Assembly: GCF_013388295.1 (NCBI RefSeq)
Contig: NZ_CP058235.1
Coordinates: 1,404,001 to 1,468,000, forward strand
Reading direction: 5' to 3'
Source of the DNA: Bartonella alsatica
GTDB lineage: Bacteria; Pseudomonadota; Alphaproteobacteria; Rhizobiales; Rhizobiaceae
DNA: 64,000 nucleotides
Shown: positions 1 through 9,600 of the stretch, piece after piece
How positions within the stretch are numbered: the stretch's first letter is position 1
Layout of the letters: the number at the start of each line of letters is the position of its first letter
Translations under genes and position numbers: made by a program
The notes under the pieces: generated by a model
The model's database searches: none
Seen by the model: only the letters and a program-made list of their open reading frames with translations
Told to the model about the DNA's origin: nothing

Positions 1-479
1 TTTCACATGTACAGAGAGAGTTATATTTTAATATGAATCTACTCTTAATGTTCAATAAATTTCATAAGTGTTAACAAAAGTGATTTTGAAAATATCTGCG
101 AGAGAATAGGCTAACTGCTTAATTCTTAATAATTTTTTATAAAATAGAAAATTACAACGTTTATTATGCAGTATCGTAATCCTTATGCATTGTTATGATT
201 ACTAGGGATATTTTTATCACAGTATATTTGCCTTCATTATATATCGTAATTGAGTGTAAGCTTGCATATTTTCAATGTTTTTTTGGCTATGCAATTTTAA
301 TGTTAATTTTTAAATGAAAGTATCAATACTTCTTCTTTGGACAGTTTTATCATGAATAATGTAAATTTGCTAAATAAATGCCTAATTTTATAAGATATTA
401 TTTTATAAATTTTTTATAAAGAAGAAGAGTATAGATTACTGTTTTTGTTTCATTTACAACTGTGGTACATTGATTGCTT
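1..479. other. AT-rich spacer without a gene
   Basis: No convincing reading frame is visible on either strand. The stretch is very AT-rich with short homopolymer runs and stop codons in all frames. It presumably carries the promoter of the small membrane-anchored protein that follows, but no clear -35/-10 pair stands out. Confidence 0.5.
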
Positions 480-809
480 ATGATACGTTTTTTAATCAAA
501 TTATTATTTTTTTTGTTTTTTGTTTTTGTCATCATTTCATTTTTTATAGCAAAGCCGAGCAGTAATCATTCCTCTACCCAAAGAAATAGTGAGACAAAAA
601 CCAGTGATGTGATTATTGCTTTTAAGGATGCTTTAAATGATTTAGGTAAGTTCTGTGACCGTAATATAAAAGCCTGTGAAGTTGGAAAGTCCTTTTTAAG
701 TTCACTTAGTGAACGTGCATGGTATGGTGCAAGAGCAGCTTACGAATATTGGGGACGTATATTGGATAACAAGAATATGGTAGCTTCCCCAGATGTTATT
801 CCTAAGTAA
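480..809 (+). CDS. small membrane-anchored protein, DUF5330-like
   Basis: This is a roughly 109-residue protein with an N-terminal hydrophobic segment (about residues 3-25, rich in Phe, Leu and Ile), so it is probably exported or anchored in the inner membrane. The rest is a short soluble part with two cysteines (CDRNIKAC) that could form a disulfide. The pattern D-CDRN--C followed by a Tyr/Trp-rich helix resembles small Rhizobiales proteins annotated as DUF5330. I prefer the ATG at 480; a TTG two codons upstream (474) is possible. The function is unknown, and it lies just upstream of sufE on the same strand with a 150-bp gap. Confidence 0.6.
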   Translation: MIRFLIKLLFFLFFVFVIISFFIAKPSSNHSSTQRNSETKTSDVIIAFKDALNDLGKFCDRNIKACEVGKSFLSSLSERAWYGARAAYEYWGRILDNKNMVASPDVIPK

Positions 810-961
810 GATAGGGACGCAAAAGTTTACACAAAAACAAAAAGCATTATCTTGAAATAAAAATTTTAATGCTCATCATTGGATTATGCTAAGAAGAATA
901 AGCACTTATCTGTCAAAAATTGCATTCAATATGATCATTAAAACAGAACAGGATTGAAATT

Positions 962-1372
962 ATGACAGAAACGATCGATGATATTATAGAAAACTTTTCT
1001 TTTTTGGATAATTGGGAAGATCGTTATCGTTATGTGATTGAACTTGGCCAAGGATTGCCGCCTTTTCCTGAAAGTGCTCGAAACGATACTCACAAAGTAC
1101 CTGGCTGTGTTAGTCAAGTATGGCTTTTATCTTCACGTTCTGATTCAGAAAATCCAATAATAACTTTTCAAGGTGATTCTGATGCTCATATTGTGCGTGG
1201 GCTTATTTACATTCTTCTTGCCTTCTATTCAGGCAAAAAAGCCTCTGAAATTCGCAACGCTGATGCTGAAGGACTCTTTAAAAAACTTGGTTTAAACGAA
1301 AACCTTACACCACAACGATCCAATGGTCTTAAATCAATGATTGAACGGATCCGTAACGAGGGTTATGTATAA
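962..1372 (+). CDS. sufE: SufE-type cysteine desulfuration protein
   Basis: SufE accepts persulfide sulfur from the cysteine desulfurase SufS and passes it to the SufBCD scaffold for Fe-S cluster assembly in the cytoplasm. The 136-residue length fits the family. The sulfur-accepting cysteine is C49 in KVPGCVSQVW, the family hallmark, and the upstream P-x-P loop (GLPPFPE) is also present. No sufS or sufBCD lies in this window, so the gene stands apart from the main suf operon, as is common in alphaproteobacteria. Confidence 0.93.
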   Translation: MTETIDDIIENFSFLDNWEDRYRYVIELGQGLPPFPESARNDTHKVPGCVSQVWLLSSRSDSENPIITFQGDSDAHIVRGLIYILLAFYSGKKASEIRNADAEGLFKKLGLNENLTPQRSNGLKSMIERIRNEGYV

Positions 1373-1477
1373 ATAAACATCTCGTAGCAAAAACTATATA
1401 AATTCTTCACAGAAAACGCACCCCCTATAAAAAGCACTTTTATACACCATAGGTACCTACTTCTTTGAAGAATACAA

Positions 1478-1915
1478 TTATTTGTTTTTTTTCCGTTTGC
1501 TTTTACGCCCAAGCCCCATTTCTTTTGCTAAAGCTGATCGCGCTTTTGCGTAATTAGGAGCCACCATAGGATAAGAACTATCCAACTGCCACTTTTCACG
1601 ATATTCTTCTGGCAACATGCCATAATGCGTCATGAGATGACGCTTTAAAGATTTAAACTTTTTCCCATCCTCAAGGCAAATAAGATAATCCGGAAAGATC
1701 GAGCGTTTTGGGTTAACAGCAGGCCTTTGCTTTTCAACTTCGACTTCTGTTAATTCTGCATTCCCTGCTTTACGAAAAGCAGCATGGACATCAGCAATCA
1801 AACTTGGCACTTCAGTCGGTCGGATAGAATTATTACTTACGTAGGCAGCAACAATATTAGCAACCAATGTAATAACTATATTGCTTTCAGTCTCTAAGAC
1901 TGGACGATGTTCCAT
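1478..1915 (-). CDS. mucR: MucR/Ros-family zinc-finger transcriptional regulator
   Basis: This 145-residue protein belongs to the Ros/MucR family of alphaproteobacterial regulators, which bind AT-rich DNA and often control envelope and virulence genes. The DNA-binding core FKSLKRHL is present. Zinc ligands can be read as C80, D83, H93 and H97: the usual second cysteine of C-x2-C is an aspartate here (CLED). The C-terminus is strongly basic (KSKRKKNK), which suits DNA binding. The gene converges on sufE and has an 880-bp AT-rich region upstream, where autoregulatory sites would be expected. Family assignment is firm; target genes cannot be read from the sequence. Confidence 0.92.
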   Translation of the reverse strand: MEHRPVLETESNIVITLVANIVAAYVSNNSIRPTEVPSLIADVHAAFRKAGNAELTEVEVEKQRPAVNPKRSIFPDYLICLEDGKKFKSLKRHLMTHYGMLPEEYREKWQLDSSYPMVAPNYAKARSALAKEMGLGRKSKRKKNK

Positions 1916-2795
1916 TCTTGTTTCCTTTAATTAACGAGTAATTTAAAATCGAAATACAGCACGCATACTCATGATACAGAGATCTCACGCGCATGGATTT
2001 CATATTGTACAAAAATCTTTTTTGTCAATTCAATTATTCTATAAAATTGCCAAAACACAAAAAAATCAAATAAATACCTCTTTTTCGTCATAATATATAA
2101 TAAGAAGAACCGACTTCTTACCTATTAGAATATAGTTTTTTCTATAAAATTTCACGTATAGAATAAAGTATATCATAACTGTAAAAATAATATAGTACCA
2201 ATTTATGTATTTTGTAGCAAACAAAGAAATAACTCTATTAAATATAAAAATATAAATTTAAAAATTAAATTATATTTTTAAATTTATAATTTTTTTCTAG
2301 ATTATAAATTTATCTATTAAGAGTGATTTATTGAAAACAAAAAGTAAATCAAAAGATTTTTAAAACTGAAAAATACGGTGAATAAAGTAAAAAATAACAA
2401 TATATGAAAATATAACAGAATAATATAAACTCACATATCAGCATGGCACAGAAAACGCTTTTCGTTTTCAGATTATAATACTAATATTTTTTATATATTC
2501 CTAAAATAAATTTTGATTATTATGTCCAAAAGTCAATTCCACTATTTGAAGAAAATTTTAATTCTGCTATCAAATAGCCTCATTTTCTTTAGCTTGTCAT
2601 TTCTATAAAAGTGAGTTTATCTTCATAGAAGGCAATACTCGTAGTATATGATAATGGTAATATATAATGCAAGGGTGGAAATTATTGCAGCTATATTTTA
2701 CACACAAGTGGAACTTACGAAAATATGCTCTTGCATAAATGATATGATTCTAACATATAAGCGAAATCCTCAATACTTTTAACATAGGATCGTGT
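1916..2795. other. 880-bp AT-rich divergent intergenic region
   Basis: The region lies between the divergent mucR and oligopeptidase B genes. It is extremely AT-rich, with stops in every frame and no conserved protein signal. It contains a short imperfect hairpin at about 2452-2468 (AAAACG-ctttt-CGTTTT), part of which recurs at 6727-6740. MucR/H-NS-like binding would be plausible here, but no specific site can be assigned. Confidence 0.5.
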
Positions 2796-4889
2796 ATGAC
2801 CGGCTCTTTTGTACTTCCTCCCAAAGCTTCCAAAATTGTTTATCAAAAAATGTATCACGGTATTTGTCGTGATGATCCCTATCATTGGTTACGTGCATCT
2901 AATTGGCAAGATGTTTTTAAAAATCCTAGCTGTCTTGATGAAAAGATTAGGAATCATCTTGAAAAAGAAAATGCTTATCAAACTGCTCAAATGGCTGACA
3001 CAAAGTCATTACAAGATTTGCTTTTTGCTGAAATGAAAAGCCGCCTCCTAGAGGAGGACAGTTCAGTTCCTGTAAAGCGTGGTCCTTTTGCTTATGGATT
3101 TTCTTATGTTACCGGAGGACAGCAACCACATTATTTTCGGACCCCAAGGAATGGAGGAGAAAAAAACGTGTACCTGAATGGTGATGCTTTAGCTGAAGGT
3201 AAGGAATATTTCAATTTTGGTTCAGTTCAAGAATCTCCTGATCACACACATGTTGTATGGACCTATGATGACAAAGGATCAGAGTTTTACAAAGCTAAAA
3301 TTCGCAATTTAGAAACATTGTTTGATTATACGGATACAATTACTGATACATCTGGACAGATTGTGTGGGATGCTAAATCTGAAGGTTTTTTCTATACTAA
3401 GATGGATGCAAACCACCGTCCTTCAGAGCTTTATTATCACCGATTAAACACTGAACAATCACAAGATAAGCTCATTTTTCGTGAGAATAATCCAGGATTT
3501 TTCTTACATATAAGTGGTTCTAAGCTTAATGATATTATTTATATTAACATTCATGATCATGAAACGTCAGAAATTTGGTTGATCTCTGCTGAAGCACCAT
3601 TTACAGCTCCTCAATGTGTACGCAAGCGACAAAAAGGTATTGAATACTCACTTACAGAAGGTGGTGATGTTTTTTACATTCTTACTAATTTAGATAATGC
3701 AAAAGACTTCAAAATTATGGTAGCGCCATACACATCTCCACAGTCAGAAAATTGGTCTGAGTTTGTACCACACCAGCTTGGATGCTTAATACTATCTCAT
3801 GATGCTTATCAAGATTTTCTTATCTGGCTTGAACGTTTTGAAGGGCTTCCTCGTATAAAAATAATGGAGCGTACTACTCAAGAAATTCATTCCATTTCTT
3901 TTACAGAAGAAGCCTATTCCTTAGGACTACAAGGTGCGGCAGAATATGATAGCAAAACTATTCGCTTTTCCTATTCATCTATGACAACACCTGATCAAGT
4001 TTTTGATTATGAGATAAAAAGTCGCAAACGAATTCTCTTAAAAACGCAAATAATTCCTTCGGGACATAATAAAGACGACTATATAACACGGCGTATTATG
4101 GCAACAGCAGAAGATGGTGAGAAAATCCCTATCTCACTTTTTTATCATAAAACTACGACTCTCAATGGCGATGCGCCTTGTCTCCTCTATGGTTATGGTG
4201 CCTATGGCATCTCTATACCTGCCAGTTTTAATAGTAATGTACTTTCTTTAGTTAATAGAGGTTTTATTTATGCTATTGCCCATATTCGTGGAGGAAAAGA
4301 AAAAGGAGTCTCGTGGTATGAAAAAGGAAAACATCTCTTTAAATATAACACCTTTACAGATTTTATTGCTTGTGGACGCTATCTTGTAAACAATAAATTC
4401 ACTGCTCATGACAGGCTTATAGCCCACGGCGGTTCGGCAGGAGGAATGTTGATGGGTGTTATCGCAAATATAGCTCCACAGGATTTTGCTGGGATTGTAG
4501 CGAATGTGCCTTTTGTTGATGTCTTAACAACCATGTTAGATGATTCTCTTCCATTAACTCCTCCAGAATGGCCTGAATGGGGAAATCCACTTGAATCACA
4601 AGAAGATTATAATCTTATAGCCTCTTATTCACCCTACGATAATGTCAAAGCGCAAAAATATCCTTCTATCCTTGCGATTGCAGGATTAACTGATCCTCGT
4701 GTAACTTATTGGGAGTCTGCAAAATGGGTGGCAAAATTGCGCGATTTAAAAACAGACAATAATACTATTTTATTACGTATTAATATGGATTCAGGTCATG
4801 CAGGGGCCGCTGGGCGTTTTTCAAAGTTGGAAGAAATCGCGTATATTTACGCATATATCTTAAAAATAGCGGGAAAAAATTTCTGTTAA
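2796..4889 (+). CDS. ptrB: oligopeptidase B (S9A prolyl-oligopeptidase family)
   Basis: This is a 697-residue cytoplasmic serine peptidase that cleaves short peptides after basic residues. The N-terminal part (about 1-400) is the beta-propeller that limits access to oligopeptides; the C-terminal part is the alpha/beta-hydrolase domain. The catalytic triad can be read as S547 in GGSAGG, D633 in LTDPRV and H668 in SGHAG. The conserved YGYGAYG and AHIRGG stretches of the family precede the nucleophile. Length is typical. The gene converges on sodB and shares an inverted repeat with it that may terminate both. Confidence 0.93.
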   Translation: MTGSFVLPPKASKIVYQKMYHGICRDDPYHWLRASNWQDVFKNPSCLDEKIRNHLEKENAYQTAQMADTKSLQDLLFAEMKSRLLEEDSSVPVKRGPFAYGFSYVTGGQQPHYFRTPRNGGEKNVYLNGDALAEGKEYFNFGSVQESPDHTHVVWTYDDKGSEFYKAKIRNLETLFDYTDTITDTSGQIVWDAKSEGFFYTKMDANHRPSELYYHRLNTEQSQDKLIFRENNPGFFLHISGSKLNDIIYINIHDHETSEIWLISAEAPFTAPQCVRKRQKGIEYSLTEGGDVFYILTNLDNAKDFKIMVAPYTSPQSENWSEFVPHQLGCLILSHDAYQDFLIWLERFEGLPRIKIMERTTQEIHSISFTEEAYSLGLQGAAEYDSKTIRFSYSSMTTPDQVFDYEIKSRKRILLKTQIIPSGHNKDDYITRRIMATAEDGEKIPISLFYHKTTTLNGDAPCLLYGYGAYGISIPASFNSNVLSLVNRGFIYAIAHIRGGKEKGVSWYEKGKHLFKYNTFTDFIACGRYLVNNKFTAHDRLIAHGGSAGGMLMGVIANIAPQDFAGIVANVPFVDVLTTMLDDSLPLTPPEWPEWGNPLESQEDYNLIASYSPYDNVKAQKYPSILAIAGLTDPRVTYWESAKWVAKLRDLKTDNNTILLRINMDSGHAGAAGRFSKLEEIAYIYAYILKIAGKNFC

Positions 4890-4911
4890 CTTGAATCTAT
4901 ACTCTATCATG

Positions 4912-4940
4912 GGCTCCATAGCTCGATGAATTATGGAGCC
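4912..4940. terminator. inverted repeat between convergent genes, likely bidirectional terminator
   Basis: A perfect 9-bp inverted repeat (GGCTCCATA / TATGGAGCC) with an 11-nt loop sits between the convergent stop codons of oligopeptidase B and sodB. There is no long T-tract on either side, so termination strength is uncertain. Confidence 0.6.
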
Positions 4941-4971
4941 ACTGATACAATATCAAAATTACGCAAACAGT

Positions 4972-5574
4972 TTAAAGTTTACAATTTTCATAAAGTTTTA
5001 AAACGTAGTCCCAATTAATTAAATTATCTACAAAAGCTTCAAGATATTTGGGGCGTGCATTGCGATAGTCAATGTAATAGGAATGTTCCCACACATCAAC
5101 ACCCAGAATAGGTTGAGCGTCATAGATTAAAGGATTTTCACCATTAGAAGTTTTCATAATTTCAAGTTTGCCATCTTTAACAGCAATCCATGCCCATCCA
5201 GAACCAAATTGAGCACCGGCAGTAGCAATAAAATCTGCTCGGAACTTATCGTATCCACCTAGATCAGATTCAATAGCCTTTGCTAATTTTTCAGGCAGTT
5301 TTTGACCACCACCACCTTTTTTCATCCAATGCCAAAAATGGTTATGATTGTAGTATTGTGCTGCATTATTGAACAAACTAATATTTTGTTTAAAGCTATT
5401 TTTAACAATATTTTCAAGGCTTTCATTTTCTAAGCCTAAATCTTTCACAAAATTGTTGGTATTGGTAAGATAAGCAAGATGATGCTTATCGTGGTGATAT
5501 TCAAGCGTTTCACGTGACATATAAGGTGAAAGGGCATCATAGTCATAAGGCAACTCGGCCAATTCAAAAGCCAT
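4972..5574 (-). CDS. sodB: superoxide dismutase (Fe/Mn family)
   Basis: The enzyme converts superoxide to oxygen and hydrogen peroxide in the cytoplasm. At 200 residues it is a full-length Fe/Mn SOD. Metal ligands can be read as H27 (EYHHDKHH region), H77 in YNHNHFW, and D160/H164 in the signature DVWEH. The GGGGQ stretch followed by FGSGWAW is closer to the iron type, but the metal cannot be decided from sequence. There is no signal peptide. It is monocistronic, with a long upstream region. Confidence 0.96.
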   Translation of the reverse strand: MAFELAELPYDYDALSPYMSRETLEYHHDKHHLAYLTNTNNFVKDLGLENESLENIVKNSFKQNISLFNNAAQYYNHNHFWHWMKKGGGGQKLPEKLAKAIESDLGGYDKFRADFIATAGAQFGSGWAWIAVKDGKLEIMKTSNGENPLIYDAQPILGVDVWEHSYYIDYRNARPKYLEAFVDNLINWDYVLKLYENCKL

Positions 5575-6420
5575 CTAAAAATCTCCTCGATTCTAATTGT
5601 TAAGCTCACTCCGCGAATCTAATTTGCCATTTACAGCATTTAAAAGCAAACATTGAATATTGTGTGTATCAATTTAACTTTAATGATCATCTCTTCATAA
5701 AGTTGCTTTTTCTGGTTATACTTTCTTAATCAATTAAAATGACATGGGTTTATATAAGTTTGTTTCTGCAAAAATTTACAGACTCTTCACTTAACGAAGA
5801 ACGCAAATATCTTCTTTTAAGGGGTAAAAAGTAATTAACACTCAGTTTATGTAATATATTATTTAAATTTTTTTCAACATCCAATATTATGCAAATGTCT
5901 TCACCTATTTTTGCAAAAGTTTTATTAAGTTATTGCGTTACTAGTATACCATTTTTTGAAAATCATAATTTTTTCAAAGAAGTAGAAGCAGTTTTCTTTT
6001 GCAGATACCATTGATTTTTTCGCACAAACCTACAATATTTTGTAAGTCAAGTATAATGGGCATTCTACACATATGAGCCAAAAAGAGGATTTTTTACGAT
6101 GATCATAATACGTTTATGATGTATTATTTCATTTGAGTGGTTTTGGGTTTGAATGCGTTAAAAAAAGACACTATATATAGGCTATAGGCGGTGCTGATTG
6201 TTAAATACGTTAAAAATACAAATTCAATTTTTGCTGTCAGTGGAAAATGGAATAAGAAGATAAAATGGCACAATACAAAAAATGTAGAATAACTAATAGG
6301 TAATCAGTCCTTGTTTTAGATGTATAAAATACGTACAAGTTTTTGTTACGAATTTTGCATCAATATGACATGAACAAGACTTGAAAACTTTTAAAAAATA
6401 AGAGCTTTGATTTTCAGATA
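5575..6420. other. 850-bp spacer without a gene
   Basis: Nothing protein-like is visible between sodB and the tRNA-Gln promoter. A 23-bp element at 6335-6357 recurs with one mismatch at 6771-6793, on the other side of the tRNA. The sodB promoter should lie in the first 150 bases. Confidence 0.5.
6335..6357 (+). repeat. 23-bp direct repeat flanking tRNA-Gln, copy 1
   Basis: The copy begins ACAAGTTTTTGTTACGAATT. The partner at 6771-6793 differs at one position (C to T). The two copies flank the tRNA-Gln gene and its promoter. Confidence 0.7.
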
Positions 6421-6449
6421 TTGCACACTCTCACGGGAATCGCTATAAG
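6421..6449 (+). promoter_or_regulatory. sigma-70-type promoter of tRNA-Gln
   Basis: TTGCAC at 6421-6426 and TATAAG at 6444-6449 are separated by exactly 17 bases, close to the consensus spacing. The -10 element ends about 35 bases before the tRNA, and a G-rich stretch follows it. Confidence 0.7.
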
Positions 6450-6483
6450 GTACGCAGGGGGAGATGTGGGCATGTTGTTCTTT

Positions 6484-6558
6484 TGGGGTATAGCCAAGCG
6501 GTAAGGCACCGGTTTTTGGTACCGGCATTCCCTGGTTCGAATCCAGGTACCCCAGCCA
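6484..6558 (+). tRNA. tRNA-Gln (anticodon TTG)
   Basis: A full cloverleaf can be folded. The acceptor arms are TGGGGTA/TACCCCA (6484-6490 with 6548-6554), the D-arm is GCC/GGC, and the anticodon stem CCGGT/ACCGG carries the loop TTTTGGT, giving anticodon TTG. The T-arm contains GTTCGAATC. The 3' CCA is encoded (6556-6558). It reads CAA codons and, by wobble, CAG. Confidence 0.97.
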
Positions 6559-7780
6559 GTGTTAGTAAAACATTATGAGGCCAATCATATAAAAGTCCGG
6601 GAATTTTAATTTTACTGATTTAATTTACTGAGTCTTTTAACTTATTTTCCATCTATCCTGGGCTTTTTTGTAGTTTTTAAACTGATTTAATTGCTAATCG
6701 CTTTATATTTATAATTGACAGAGGACACGCTTTTCGTTTTAGAAGTGCAAATTTAGAAGTGTAAATGAGCACAAGTTTTTGTTATGAATTTTGTTCCTAT
6801 CAGCTCTTGTAGTAAAAGTGGCGTATTATCCTTGGTTAAGCCAAAAAGTATTTTGAGTGTCAAACTGTTGCTCTTACATTGTTGGACGGAGTGTTACTCG
6901 CTTTCTTAATCAATTGCTGTATTGTTTTTTAGTTTCTGCTATATTTGTTATTCACTCCAAGAGGTTTTTATAAAAGGAAACAATTGCACCAATTCAATCT
7001 TACTATAGCACAATACCTCTAAGGGTCGTTTACCTATCCTCACCACATTGTTTCTAAACCTTTGTTTTGTTTTCGGTTCTTTAAAATTTTCAGTACCAGT
7101 ATCATTTTTTCGTTAATATTTTTCGCCCTATCCATATGGTTTAGATTTCAGTATTTAATTATCACTTCTTTTGATCGCTTTGGATGAAGAGATCTATCTT
7201 AATACGCACCAATGTCACTTTCAATCTTTTGGGCTGAAAAGGTTTCCTGTATCGTGGTGATATTTATCTGGGCAGCTACTCTACTGCTTAACAACTTTAA
7301 GTTGCGATATAACGAGAATTAATTTTACATATAAAATGCTTTAGTCAATGGTTTAAATAGCAGCTAAATCAACGATTAGATGAAAGATAGTGTACATTAT
7401 GCGGAAATAAAAATAGCTTTAAAACTTGTTGATTTATGAAGCATTATGATAGTTTTCTCCTCGTTTAATAGGGTTGCAGCATTATAGTTTCCAAATTCAT
7501 TCTTTGGGTTTTAAAAGGCGTGATGTCCGTTTAAGTAAAGCGGCAAGGACAAAGCTTCAAGAGGTTTTAGAAAGCATAATCAATCCGCCAAGCTAACCAT
7601 AACCCTTCATATCAAGATGTTACGCTAAAAATATCACCCGTAGTAGCGCCTTTAGACAATATAATCAGTTTGATCATAAGAAAATATCCCCTCAATAATT
7701 GATTTTCAGAAATTTTATTCATAAGAGTGTATGGGAGAGGGAAGACTCAGATAATTCATTTTCAATTGATTTACAAAAGC
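6559..7780. other. 1.2-kb decayed region downstream of tRNA-Gln
   Basis: No intact gene is visible and stops are frequent in all frames. It continues into the remains of a type I secretion system, so it probably belongs to the same eroding segment. The only structure noted is the second copy of the 23-bp repeat. Confidence 0.5.
6771..6793 (+). repeat. 23-bp direct repeat flanking tRNA-Gln, copy 2
   Basis: This is the one-mismatch partner of the element at 6335-6357. It lies about 210 bp after the tRNA. Confidence 0.7.
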
Positions 7781-7797
7781 TATGCGGATAGATTTTG

Positions 7798-8049
7798 TAC
7801 TCTATAGCAACACCAATGGGTGATTTTCTGTGCCTCATCATCTTCATTACGCCGAATAGCATAGTAATACTTCTGGTTGGGAAACATATGCTACTGCATG
7901 TCATATACCATACCAGCAGCATGTCCATGGGGCGCTACGCAATCAGTAGACCACATCTATTCTCCATCTCGCTAATTAGTATCAGGCAAAGGCTTGCCCT
8001 TCTCAAGTATAGATTGATTGATTTTTCTCGTCTAAAAAAGCTCAAATAA
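7798..8049 (-). pseudogene. unidentified decayed reading frame
   Basis: On the minus strand a protein-like frame runs from about 8049 down to a stop near 7800. It is interrupted by in-frame TAG codons but otherwise has ordinary amino-acid composition: GKPLPDTN, stop, RDGE, stop, then MWSTDCVAPHGHAAGMVYDM followed after another stop by HMFPNQKYYYAIRRNEDDE. The run of Gly, His, Cys, Trp and Tyr does not look like random AT-rich translation. I do not recognise the family. It lies directly downstream of the hlyD-like remnant on the same strand and may have been part of that operon. Confidence 0.4.
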
Positions 8050-8249
8050 CAAAGGCATAAAATTCTTCGCACTCATTTTTATAGAGCTTGTATTACCCAG
8101 TTTGTAAGGCTGATCCTATATTGAATTCTATATCCCAAATTCGCCAATGGCGATATAAGGGGGACGTATTAAAACGATAAAATTCTCAAAGCTGTAAGAG
8201 AATGGCCGATAATTTTTCATTTACACACATTACCTTTCCTGTAGGGATT

Positions 8250-9600
8250 ATTCTAAAATTTTGGTGATAGGCTCAAAGAATAAGAAATTAAGGCTGTCTT
8301 TCTGTAATAACATCAGCTGTCACAGTCATTTTGGGAATAAATTTCAGCTTTTTACCATCCAAGCTGATATGATCTTGATTGATTTTGATCAAAGAAGTGT
8401 AGGTACCATTAATTTCTTTATCATGGCGTGCCGTAGCTCACCCACATTAACTACTGTACTGTAAATAGAGCCGAAACATTTAGGTGGAAAGGCAGAAAAC
8501 TTTACTTAAGCACATTGCTTACTTTCCAAAAAAACAATGTTTTGATTATCAAAAAACGTTTCAACAATAAAGGTCGCCCATGTCAGAACCAATACGTAAA
8601 ATTTACCTGCCTCTACAAGACCACTCAAAGTGTGGATACTTAAATCATTAATGTGTCTATCAACGAAGGCATAGAGTGATAAGTGGTCACGGCGGTATTG
8701 AGTGCTGTCAAGCTTTACTTTTAAATTCTGAAACATTATTCTGTTTCGCACGAAAATTGCTAATAACGAGCAATTTCATCGGAAATGGGGTTTTGTCGTT
8801 GCTGGTGGAGAATATCTATTTCGGCGGCGTTTTCTTCCGAACGCTTTTGATTGGTTAAAATTTCATGCTCCACATTTTTAAGGTCATGTAAACGCTCTAA
8901 ATAAAGTGGCTTGGCTAATGACTTTTGTTTCCATCAAGCTTTTGGCAGCTTTTAGTTTGCCTTGGCTTAATTGATAATCATCTGCTAGTTTATTCAATTA
9001 CGCATATTGTGTAGCACCACTGAGCACGACGCGATCAGATTGGGCTCATTTATCTTGTAGAGATTGAAGAGTAGCGCTAATGAGTTTTTTTCCCTTCCGT
9101 TTTTGCAGTCTTACTGCTGGAGGGAGGAATTTGCAGATAAGCAAACCCTTTACTTACAAAGTCTTTATCCAGAGCATCACGTTCACTCAAAATTGTTAAA
9201 ATAGCTACTGCGATTTGTGCTTGAAGAGTGTGCGGTGCGATATCCGCTTGAACACTTGCGCGTTCATTGAGTGCTTCGCGTTGATCCAATTGGATAAGGA
9301 GATCGCCTTGATGAATAAGTTGTCCTTCTTTGACGAGGATTTTCTCAATACGACCTATATTTGTGCTTGAATCAGTTGAATATAAGCTATGGGAATAACC
9401 TTCTTTGCTCTTGTGAAACAATTTCTGTTTTTGTGACAAGATTTCCAATTACAATAAAAAGAAATAAAGCGATCAAAACAGCAACTACCATGTGAAGTGT
9501 TGGTGACAAAGGACGTAAGCGAGGAGTCTTATCCACTATTTTTGCTTTCAAATCAGTAAAATTAAATACGGTTGCATGCTGAGGAAAAAGGTCACGTTTG
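8250..9600 (-). pseudogene. hlyD-like type I secretion adaptor, pseudogene
   Basis: These are remains of a periplasmic adaptor (membrane fusion protein) of the HlyD family, which links an inner-membrane ABC exporter to an outer-membrane channel. Reading the minus strand, pieces appear in order. The N-terminus (about 9540-9450) has one hydrophobic anchor, MVVAVLIALFLFIVIG. The lipoyl/hairpin entry is GQLIHQGDLLIQLDQREA (about 9260-9340). The barrel piece is INDLSIHTLSGLVEAGKF (about 8600-8660). The C-terminus is LDGKKLKFIPKMTVTADVIT (about 8295-8355), matching the family's closing G-x-L-x-L-x-P-G-M-x-V-x-A. The pieces lie in different frames separated by stops, so the gene is dead. Confidence 0.8.

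Noticed and set aside
1380..1477. Possible terminator hairpin between sufE and mucR
   Set aside because: Only weak imperfect pairing around AAAAAGCACTTTT; not convincing.
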